Below are positions 1 through 6,413 of a DNA stretch of 14,564 bases, one piece after another. The translations under genes and the position numbers were made by a program. Source of the DNA: an uncultured Saprospiraceae bacterium (GTDB lineage Bacteria > Bacteroidota > Bacteroidia > Chitinophagales > Saprospiraceae); contig CALLAG010000012.1 in NCBI GenBank assembly GCA_938002705.1, positions 1-14,564 of the forward strand, in the 5' to 3' direction. Positions within the stretch are counted from its first letter, which is position 1. Each line of letters starts with the position of its first letter. Below the pieces are notes generated by a model. The model made no database searches. It was not told the DNA's origin and saw only the letters and a program-made list of their open reading frames with translations.

Positions 1-36
1 TGGCGGATAAGATCGCTCATATAATTTTTTTCAGAT

Positions 37-109
37 CAAGGCAGAAAACCTACCTACTGGCAGGCAGGCGTAGACATAGCCTTAGCTATGGCGAGGCTTT
101 CTAACGCAG
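37..109. repeat. Dispersed repeat copy A, with an inserted 20-bp near-palindrome
   Basis: This copy runs from CAAGGCAGAA (37-46) to TAACGCAG (102-109). It contains the small inverted repeat CATAGC-CTTA-GCTATG at 75-90. It shares three ordered blocks with the element at 14015-14067: CAAGG, then ATAGCCTTnGCTA, then exactly 13 nt, then TAACGCAG. The first-to-second block distance is 39 nt here and 19 nt in the other copy. The extra 20 nt equals the length of the GC-rich near-palindrome at 49-68. It is probably an intergenic repetitive element rather than a gene. Confidence 0.6.
49..68. repeat. 20-bp GC-rich near-palindrome nested in repeat copy A
   Basis: The sequence CCTACCTACTGGCAGGCAGG is three transitions away from a perfect palindrome, all in the left half. 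Read as RNA from the minus strand, two of the mismatches become G-U wobbles, so about eight base pairs could still form. Its GC content contrasts sharply with the surrounding AT-rich DNA. It sits exactly where copy A has 20 nt more than copy B. Confidence 0.5.
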
Positions 110-447
110 ATATGGAATAAATTATAATGCGAATTACCGCAATTTTATAGGTTAATTTGTATAAGAATGTTCTTCTGACTATTATGACGATAGTAGACTT
201 GCTATGAGTTTTATGCGATTATATAAGTCTGTTATTCTAATCTTACTATAGTTTTCTTTATTATTTTTCATAGATAAGCCTACCGTATTCATCGAAATTA
301 ATCACTGTTTCGTGGCCGCTGTTGTATATTGTTTTTCTTGTTATATCCTAATGTGATGTTAATAGTGCCTTATGGTCCTAATCATTAGGGGATTTCGGAT
401 TATTTTAAAGTTATTGATTAATTACTCATCAGACAAAATCAACCTAA

Positions 448-3201
448 ATGAAAATTAAAACTATATGCTTGATAAGTATTATGTTCCTATTCTGCATAGG
501 ACAGATTACTGCTCAAGACAAAGCGGCACTACCAGAAGGCGTAGTCAAAAATGCTTCTGTAGAAGGTATCACAGAGTATCAGCTAGAGAACGGGCTAAAA
601 GTACTTCTCTTCCCTGATCAATCTAAGCCTACAATCACTGTCAATATCACCTACCTCGTAGGATCGCGACATGAAGGTTATGGCGAGACTGGAATGGCTC
701 ACTTACTAGAGCATCTCGTATTTAAGGGTACACCTAATCATCCAGATATCCCTCAAGAGTTGTCTTCTCATGGAGCAAGACCTAACGGAACGACATGGTA
801 TGATAGAACTAATTATTATGAGACATTCAGCGCCACAGATGAGAACCTTAACTGGGCTCTCGATATGGAGTCTGATAGAATGGTTAACTCATTTATAGCT
901 AAAAAAGATCTCGATAGTGAGATGACTGTCGTCAGAAATGAATTTGAAAGTGGAGAGAATTCTACTGTCGGTGTTCTGATGAAGAGAACGATGGGAGCGG
1001 CATTCCAGTGGCACAACTATGGTAAGTCTACTATAGGTGCACGATCAGATCTTGAGAATGTACCTATCGAAAGATTACAAGCTTTTTATAAAAAATATTA
1101 TCAGCCTAATAATGCAGTCCTGACTGTAGCAGGTAAGATCGATGATATGAAAACACTGAAGTTAATCAATGATTACTTCGGAAAGATACCAAGACCAGAG
1201 ACTGACTTCTATAACACTTATACTAAAGAGCCGACTCAAGATGGAGAAAGACTTGTAACGCTCAAGAGAGTAGGTGACGTACAGAATGTATCTGTGATGT
1301 ATCACACACCACCAGGACCACACTCTGATTATCCTGCGGTATCTGTGATAGAACAACTCTTGACAGATGAGCCTTCAGGAAGATTATATAAGGCACTAGT
1401 AGAAACTAAGAAAGCATCATCGCAGTGGGGATTTGCTCCTGGACTGAACGAAGGTGGATTCATATACCTCAATGCTGATGTACGAAAAGATAATAGCTTA
1501 GAAGATGCTAAGACAACGATGCTCGCGACACTCGATGATCTTAAAGCTAATCCTCCAACTAAAGAAGAAATAGATAGAGCAAGAACTAATATTCTCAAAA
1601 ATTGGGACCTTGGTTATAATAATTCTGATAGAGTAGGATTAAGTATGAGTGAGTACATCGCAGCTGGAGATTGGAGATTATACTTCCTCTATAGAGATAG
1701 GATAGAAGCTGTAACAGCAGAAGATGTTGTCAGAGTAGCTAATAAATACTTTGTGCCATCTAATAGAACGATAGGATTATTTATACCAGAAGATAATCCT
1801 GTAAGAGCAGAGATTCCTGATGCACCTAACGTGAGTGCACTTGTAGCTAATTATAAAGGAAAAGAAGAGATTGCAGTAGGAGAAGAGTTCGACCCATCAC
1901 CTGATAATGTTGATAGCAGAACTAAGACTGGAAAATTTGCTTCAGGAATGGAATACTCACTATTAAGTAAAGAAAATAGAGGGGATGCCGTAATGGCCAA
2001 TATGAGAATACGATATGGTAACCCTGTCTCTCTAAAAGGTAAAAATCTTGCAGCACAGTTCGCAGCACGGATGCTTGATAAAGGCACAGAGACAATGACC
2101 AGACAAGAGATACAAGATAAGTTAGATGGTCTCAAAGGACGTGTGAGTATATTCGGTGGTATGTCAGGTACTTCTGTAAGAATACAGACCACTAATGAGA
2201 ATCTTGCAGCCGTTATGGATATGGCAGGTGAGATGCTTCGACAACCAACATTTCCAGCTGAAGAATTCGAAAAATTAAAAGAAGAGCAACTGGCAAGTAT
2301 CGAAGAATCACTTTCTGATCCACAAGCACTAGCAAGTGAGAAATTCGGTAAGTTGTTAAGTCCTTACGATAAAGATAATGTAAGATATTCTATGACTATG
2401 ACGGAAGAGATAGAGGCGATCAAAGCATTGACACTTGAGGAAGTTATAGATTTTTATAAGAATAACTATGGTACATCTGAGGCGACAATATCGATAGTAG
2501 GAGATTTTGAAGAAGAAGCTATTAAGAACAAAACTGATAAGTTATTCGGTAGCTGGAATAGTCCAGGAAAGTATAAGAGAATAGATTACCCTTATACAGC
2601 TACACAACCTAACGATACAGAAATAGAAACACCCGATAAAGCAAATTCTATGTTCTTCGCTGGTATGAAAGTACCAGTTAATGACAGTCATGAAGACTAT
2701 GCAGCTATGGTTATAGGTAACTACATCTTAGGTGGTGGGTTTCTTAACTCAAGATTAGCGACTAGAATACGACGTGAGGATGGATTAAGTTATGGTGTAG
2801 GTTCTTGGTTTAATGCATCATCTATGGATGACGGTGGTAACTTTGGAGCATATGCGATATCAGCACCTGAGAACACAGCTAAGGTACAAGCAGCATTCAA
2901 AGAAGAGATTATGAAAGTCATTACTGATGGATATAATGCAGAAGAACTCGAAGAAGCAAAGTCTGGATGGTTACAATCTCAGATGGTCAATAGAGCTCAG
3001 GATAGAAGCCTCTCTGGAGACTTAGCTAACAACTTGAGGCTAGATAGAACGATGCAATGGGACAAAGCCTTAGAGGAGAAAGTATCTAATCTTACCGTAG
3101 ATGATATCAATAGAGTTATGAAGAAATATGTCCATCCTGACAAGATGGTATACGTCAGAGCTGGTGATTTTGAGAAAGTAAAGAAGGAAATGAAGCCTTA
3201 A
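448..3201 (+). CDS. Secreted M16 family zinc metallopeptidase (two tandem M16 units)
   Basis: This is a pitrilysin/insulinase-family endopeptidase, expected to degrade peptides in the periplasm or at the cell surface. Residues 1 to about 22 form a signal peptide (MKIKT, hydrophobic stretch, then ITAQ). The first M16 unit (about 40-480) carries the inverted zinc motif H85-L-L-E88-H89, with the third zinc ligand probably E165 in VVRNEFE, 76 residues after H89. The second unit (about 492-917) is catalytically degenerate: Q537, A540 and R541 align with H85, E88 and H89. It keeps the substrate-binding R776...Y782 pair typical of the C-terminal half (RREDGLSY). The 917-residue length fits the two-unit bacterial family, in which one polypeptide forms the clamshell. 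The ATG at 448 is chosen because the signal peptide begins there. The gene stands alone and ends 39 nt before a strong terminator. Confidence 0.95.
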   Translation: MKIKTICLISIMFLFCIGQITAQDKAALPEGVVKNASVEGITEYQLENGLKVLLFPDQSKPTITVNITYLVGSRHEGYGETGMAHLLEHLVFKGTPNHPDIPQELSSHGARPNGTTWYDRTNYYETFSATDENLNWALDMESDRMVNSFIAKKDLDSEMTVVRNEFESGENSTVGVLMKRTMGAAFQWHNYGKSTIGARSDLENVPIERLQAFYKKYYQPNNAVLTVAGKIDDMKTLKLINDYFGKIPRPETDFYNTYTKEPTQDGERLVTLKRVGDVQNVSVMYHTPPGPHSDYPAVSVIEQLLTDEPSGRLYKALVETKKASSQWGFAPGLNEGGFIYLNADVRKDNSLEDAKTTMLATLDDLKANPPTKEEIDRARTNILKNWDLGYNNSDRVGLSMSEYIAAGDWRLYFLYRDRIEAVTAEDVVRVANKYFVPSNRTIGLFIPEDNPVRAEIPDAPNVSALVANYKGKEEIAVGEEFDPSPDNVDSRTKTGKFASGMEYSLLSKENRGDAVMANMRIRYGNPVSLKGKNLAAQFAARMLDKGTETMTRQEIQDKLDGLKGRVSIFGGMSGTSVRIQTTNENLAAVMDMAGEMLRQPTFPAEEFEKLKEEQLASIEESLSDPQALASEKFGKLLSPYDKDNVRYSMTMTEEIEAIKALTLEEVIDFYKNNYGTSEATISIVGDFEEEAIKNKTDKLFGSWNSPGKYKRIDYPYTATQPNDTEIETPDKANSMFFAGMKVPVNDSHEDYAAMVIGNYILGGGFLNSRLATRIRREDGLSYGVGSWFNASSMDDGGNFGAYAISAPENTAKVQAAFKEEIMKVITDGYNAEELEEAKSGWLQSQMVNRAQDRSLSGDLANNLRLDRTMQWDKALEEKVSNLTVDDINRVMKKYVHPDKMVYVRAGDFEKVKKEMKP

Positions 3202-3240
3202 GATATTAAGACTTGTTGTACTTATAAGATTTATATTTGA

Positions 3241-3272
3241 AGGATGTCTCTTAATTGAGGCATCCTTTTTTT
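3241..3272 (+). terminator. Intrinsic terminator after the M16 peptidase gene
   Basis: A 10-bp stem (3241-3250 with 3257-3266, one G-T wobble) and a 6-nt TTAATT loop are followed at once by a run of T to 3272. This is a textbook rho-independent terminator. It separates the peptidase from the Fic gene, whose ATG lies 20 nt further on. Confidence 0.88.
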
Positions 3273-3291
3273 ATATTTATATACATAGACT

Positions 3292-4611
3292 ATGGAAAAA
3301 CTTATTGGTAATATCAACTACCTAAAAACTCAATTGGATAGCTTAAGTCCTATGAGTGAGCAGGATGAAAGTCGTCTATGGCAGAAGTTTCGCTTGTTAT
3401 GGAATTATAATTCTAATCATATAGAAGGCAACACTTTGACTTATGGTCAGACTGTGTTGTTGTTTAAATTAGGTAACGAGTTTAGACCTCAAAATTCTCC
3501 ATTGAAAGATGTGTTGGAGATGAAGGCGCATGATGTAGCGGTACATCTTATAAAGTCGTATGCCGTTGATTCTAATTTTAAATTGTCAGAGAAATTTATC
3601 AGAGAGCTTAACGAAACGATATTAGTTGAAGCATATCACAAAGAAGCTAAGACATCAGATGGACAAAAGACTTTTAAGAAAATTTTACCTGGTCAATACA
3701 AAGAACTACCTAATCATGTCCTATTACCTAATGGTGATATATTTAGATATACCGAGCCTGGAGATGTGACCGCTGAGATGCAATCATTAATGGAGTGGTA
3801 TAGAAGTGATGATGGGCTTCCTATCATAAAAGCTGCCGCTCTACACTATAAATTTATTACTATACATCCATTTGATGATGGGAATGGAAGGACAGCAAGG
3901 CTACTGATGAATTATCACTTAATGAGAGAAGGCTATCCACCTATTATCATAACAAGTGAGGATAAGGCTAATTATTATTATGCACTAAGGCAAGCAGATG
4001 GTGGAGATATAGATGCTTTTATAAAATACATAGCTGAGCAATTAGTTACCTCGCTTACACTTGCTATAAAAGCTGCGAAGGGAGAAGAGATAGAAGAACC
4101 AGAAGACATAGATCGTAGATTAAGTATTCTTAAGAAGCAGATTAATTCTATATCTAAGGATGCTCCACTTAGGGAATCTAGTAGGGTGAAAGAATTATTA
4201 GCGCAGGAAGTATTTCCGATTTTTGAAAAATATGTGGAAAGTCTTAAGCGATTTGAAGATGTATTAGAACATAGCGAAAAGTATCTTTCTTCTGATATAG
4301 CTATTGATGGAAAACTATCGGTTGATCAAAGGAAAATATTATTTCTTAAATCTTTAGATGGTAATGAGCCTATCTCAAGAGTTATCCAAGTGTTCAATTA
4401 TTCAGGTATTAGGAATACCGCTATAAATTTTAATTCAAAATGGAATGTTGAGTTTAATTTTAATGAAGATCATTATCTATTTTCTAACACACTTACAAAC
4501 AAATCAATTACTGTAAAGTACAATAGAAGCATTCCTCAGAATGAAATAGACTCAGACATCAAAGAGACTGAAAGGTTAATTCTACAGAAAATAGAAGCGG
4601 CTCTCAAGTAA
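3292..4611 (+). CDS. Fic family protein (probable AMP-transferase, class II autoinhibited)
   Basis: Fic enzymes usually transfer AMP from ATP to a hydroxyl side chain of a target protein. The catalytic loop is complete: H192-P-F-D-D196-G-N-G-R200-T-A-R203, matching HPFx(D/E)GNGRxxR. Upstream, S41-N-H-I-E45-G46 matches the inhibitory motif (S/T)xxxE(G/N). Its position before the Fic core makes this a class II Fic, in which the glutamate blocks ATP gamma-phosphate placement. Residues 1 to about 110 are the usual N-terminal helical part and about 110-260 the Fic core. The C-terminal third (about 265-439), with charged helices and then a beta-rich end, is not a winged helix I recognise. No antitoxin-like small gene is adjacent and a terminator isolates it on the left. 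The target cannot be told from sequence. Confidence 0.92.
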   Translation: MEKLIGNINYLKTQLDSLSPMSEQDESRLWQKFRLLWNYNSNHIEGNTLTYGQTVLLFKLGNEFRPQNSPLKDVLEMKAHDVAVHLIKSYAVDSNFKLSEKFIRELNETILVEAYHKEAKTSDGQKTFKKILPGQYKELPNHVLLPNGDIFRYTEPGDVTAEMQSLMEWYRSDDGLPIIKAAALHYKFITIHPFDDGNGRTARLLMNYHLMREGYPPIIITSEDKANYYYALRQADGGDIDAFIKYIAEQLVTSLTLAIKAAKGEEIEEPEDIDRRLSILKKQINSISKDAPLRESSRVKELLAQEVFPIFEKYVESLKRFEDVLEHSEKYLSSDIAIDGKLSVDQRKILFLKSLDGNEPISRVIQVFNYSGIRNTAINFNSKWNVEFNFNEDHYLFSNTLTNKSITVKYNRSIPQNEIDSDIKETERLILQKIEAALK

Positions 4612-4679
4612 GTCATACTCCAAGGGAATATGCTCCTTGTCTTAAGATCTTATTTTACTTCAGTCAGACAGCAGAGAGA

Positions 4680-4928
4680 CTACCTCTTGACCTTAAGCAG
4701 TGACATAATCTCAGGAACATGCTTACTATCTGCAGGCGTAATTTTAACTTCAAATTCCTTGTAACTACCTGTTATTTCAACAGCTACATCGTCTGATGTT
4801 TTTATTTTCTTGACTTTTATAACCTTCTTCTTAAGTTGTCCTTGGATGTTACTGCTGAGCTGGTATTCCTTGTCTTGGCCACCCACTGCTTTTCGGAGGA
4901 ATATCACTTTATTTTTTACGTCGATCAT
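4680..4928 (-). CDS. Small basic hypothetical protein
   Basis: I do not recognise this 82-residue protein. It has no signal peptide, membrane segment or cysteine. It alternates hydrophobic and charged residues with lysine-rich stretches (for example QLKKKVIKVKKIK), suggesting a small beta-rich cytoplasmic protein, possibly nucleic-acid or protein binding. The ATG at 4928 is preferred over an in-frame TTG at 4949, which would add seven residues (MRKSRNN). The gene is convergent with the Fic gene (68-nt gap) and lies 106 nt downstream of the thioredoxin-like lipoprotein gene on the same strand, too far to assume an operon. The open frame and clean stop favour a real gene, but the evidence is modest. 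Confidence 0.6.
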   Translation of the reverse strand: MIDVKNKVIFLRKAVGGQDKEYQLSSNIQGQLKKKVIKVKKIKTSDDVAVEITGSYKEFEVKITPADSKHVPEIMSLLKVKR

Positions 4929-5034
4929 GTTATTTCTACTTTTCCGCAATAACGGTATTATTCTCTTAAGAACTTAGTTAATATCTATTATATGATTATT
5001 AGTCCACTATAAAGCAAGTGCTTATTATATAATT

Positions 5035-5511
5035 CTACTCACTTGCAGAATTAGCGTCATTAGTGATAATCGCTTGATCTGCCATCTCTCGGAGTTCTGA
5101 GTGGAATGCCATACCATTCTTCTGTTCTAATATTCTACCATTCTGATCTAAGAATAATAATGCAGGATAGCCTTGTACACCATAGAGAGTTGCGATATTA
5201 GGTCCATAGCCCTTTTCGGCATTGACTTTAAAACTGATAAATTTAGATGAGATGTAATCACCTAAAGCGTCATCTGAGAATACCTCCTCATCCATGACCT
5301 GACAAGGCAAGCACCAGTCTGTATAGACATCTACGAAGACAAGCTTGTCTTCTGCGATGGCTTTATCTATCACATCTATGAGTGAAGCGTCTTTGATAAA
5401 ATTAAAATTATTAGATAGATCATACTGTATAGGATCATCCTCTACGATGATATCCTTCTGGGTCTTACAAGCAGTAAGGCCTATGAGAATAAAAAGAGCT
5501 AAAAACTTCAT
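5035..5511 (-). CDS. Thioredoxin-fold lipoprotein
   Basis: This is a predicted thiol-disulfide protein attached to a membrane as a lipoprotein and acting in the periplasm. From the ATG at 5511 the 158-residue product begins MKFLALFILIGLTAC, a short signal with lipobox L-T-A-C15. An in-frame ATG at 5523 would add only MCFN and give a poorer signal, so the internal start is preferred. The thioredoxin domain spans about residues 38-150. It has the active site W66-C67-L-P-C70 preceded by FVDVYTD, as in the thioredoxin_7/DsbD C-terminal type, and the cis-proline P116 in the GVQGYP segment. Family members usually reduce disulfides or supply electrons to secreted proteins, but no partner is encoded nearby. 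It is divergent from the hydroxylase gene at 5632. Confidence 0.9.
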   Translation of the reverse strand: MKFLALFILIGLTACKTQKDIIVEDDPIQYDLSNNFNFIKDASLIDVIDKAIAEDKLVFVDVYTDWCLPCQVMDEEVFSDDALGDYISSKFISFKVNAEKGYGPNIATLYGVQGYPALLFLDQNGRILEQKNGMAFHSELREMADQAIITNDANSASE

Positions 5512-5582
5512 ATTAAAACACATTATGATTAATTCTTATATGATCAATAATTATACCTAAGATCGTTAAGTTTGCATTAATT

Positions 5583-5606
5583 ATGGTCTAACTTAACTGA
5601 GACCAT
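5583..5606. promoter_or_regulatory. Inverted repeat in the divergent 5512-5631 promoter region
   Basis: Seven perfectly complementary bases, ATGGTCT (5583-5589) and AGACCAT (5600-5606), flank a 10-nt spacer. They lie 25 nt before the ATG of the hydroxylase gene and 71 nt upstream of the lipoprotein start. It could be an operator for a dimeric regulator or a hairpin in the 5' leader. No regulator gene is adjacent, and an arm of seven can occur by chance in this composition. Confidence 0.3.
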
Positions 5607-5631
5607 TAAAATATAAGCAGCTTTAGAAGGA

Positions 5632-6387
5632 ATGATAGTAGAACTTATATTGACATATATTATTTTATTAGCACTTATCTTTTTTAGATATATCATAGTG
5701 TCTGGTGGTTTTTACTTGCTATTCTTTGTAATCAAAGGCGATCACTTCAAGACAAGAAGAATCTCTACTAAGCTGCGTAAGCCTCATCAAGCTCGCAAGG
5801 AGATATGGAATTCTTTCTGGAGTTCAGTCATATTCGCCATAGGAGGGACTGTCCTTATATATATGTGGAAGAATGGGCATACACGTATCTATGATGATCC
5901 TATGGAGTATGGAGTAGCTTATCTATTACTTAGCGGCTTAGTGGTCCTACTTATTCATGAGACTTATTATTATTGGATACACAGGTGGATGCATAATCCT
6001 AAAGTCTATAAACTTGTACATAGAATGCATCATGATAGTATCGTCACTTCTCCATGGACTTCATTTTCATTTGATCCACCAGAGACAGTTATACAGGCGA
6101 TATTCGTCCCAGCTATGGTGTTCTTGATGCCGCTACATTATGGTGTTGTGATGACCCTACTTATACTCATGACGATAAGTGCTACGATTAACCATCTTGA
6201 TGTAGAGATATTTCCACGTAATTTTAACAGACACCCTATCGGTCGATGGCTGATAGGAGCGACACATCACAGTCTCCATCATTCTGAGTTCGTTACTAAT
6301 TATGGCTTGTATTTTACTTTCTGGGATAAGTGGATGGGTACAGAGAGTAAGGTATTCGATAAGCGGTATGATGAGGTGACATCATAA
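5632..6387 (+). CDS. Sterol desaturase / fatty acid hydroxylase superfamily membrane protein
   Basis: This is an integral-membrane di-iron oxygenase that would hydroxylate or desaturate a lipid substrate in the cytoplasmic membrane. The histidine clusters of the superfamily are all present: H109-ETYYYWI-H117-RWM-H121, H130-RM-H133-H134, H188, and H212-H213-SL-H216-H217. Hydrophobic segments lie at about residues 2-36, 61-79, 94-112 and 153-186. The 251-residue length is normal for bacterial members. The ATG at 5632 is directly preceded by AGAAGGA, which is too close for a standard ribosome binding site, but no better start follows nearby. The natural substrate cannot be assigned: sterol, carotenoid, alkylglycerol and fatty acyl substrates all occur in this family, and no pathway genes are adjacent. 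The gene converges on the T9SS cargo gene with a 26-nt gap. Confidence 0.92.
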   Translation: MIVELILTYIILLALIFFRYIIVSGGFYLLFFVIKGDHFKTRRISTKLRKPHQARKEIWNSFWSSVIFAIGGTVLIYMWKNGHTRIYDDPMEYGVAYLLLSGLVVLLIHETYYYWIHRWMHNPKVYKLVHRMHHDSIVTSPWTSFSFDPPETVIQAIFVPAMVFLMPLHYGVVMTLLILMTISATINHLDVEIFPRNFNRHPIGRWLIGATHHSLHHSEFVTNYGLYFTFWDKWMGTESKVFDKRYDEVTS

Positions 6388-6413
6388 TCTATATGCAATA
6401 ATAGAATCGAGTT

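Larger units (their letters stand above)
1..447. other. Intergenic region, non-coding, with a dispersed repeat at its left end
   Basis: No frame supports a gene here: all frames are interrupted by frequent stops and the composition is very AT-rich. The only structured part is the repeat at 37-109. The rest, about 110-447, is the upstream region of the M16 peptidase gene and must contain its promoter, but I see no convincing match to the Bacteroidota -33/-7 promoter pattern. Confidence 0.7.

Noticed and set aside
3..104. Open stretch on the plus strand at the left edge, reading through the repeat
   Set aside because: The translation is Arg-rich and follows the repeat sequence. There is no start codon in the window, and the frame ends within the repeat, so it is a by-product of the repeat.
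1851..2192. A 113-codon frame on the minus strand inside the M16 peptidase gene
   Set aside because: It lies wholly antisense to a well-supported gene and its translation has no recognisable features.
3292..4611. Fic gene as the toxin half of a toxin-antitoxin pair or part of a defence island
   Set aside because: It has an internal inhibitory motif (class II), no small antitoxin gene is adjacent, and the neighbours are housekeeping-type genes, so no defence context is visible.
4621..4639. Hairpin CAAGG...CCTTG after the Fic gene
   Set aside because: It has five base pairs with a 9-nt loop and no adjacent T run, so it is not convincing as a terminator.
5035..6387. Thioredoxin lipoprotein and hydroxylase as one functional pathway
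   Set aside because: The genes are divergent and no family knowledge links them, so proximity alone is not enough beyond the shared promoter region.
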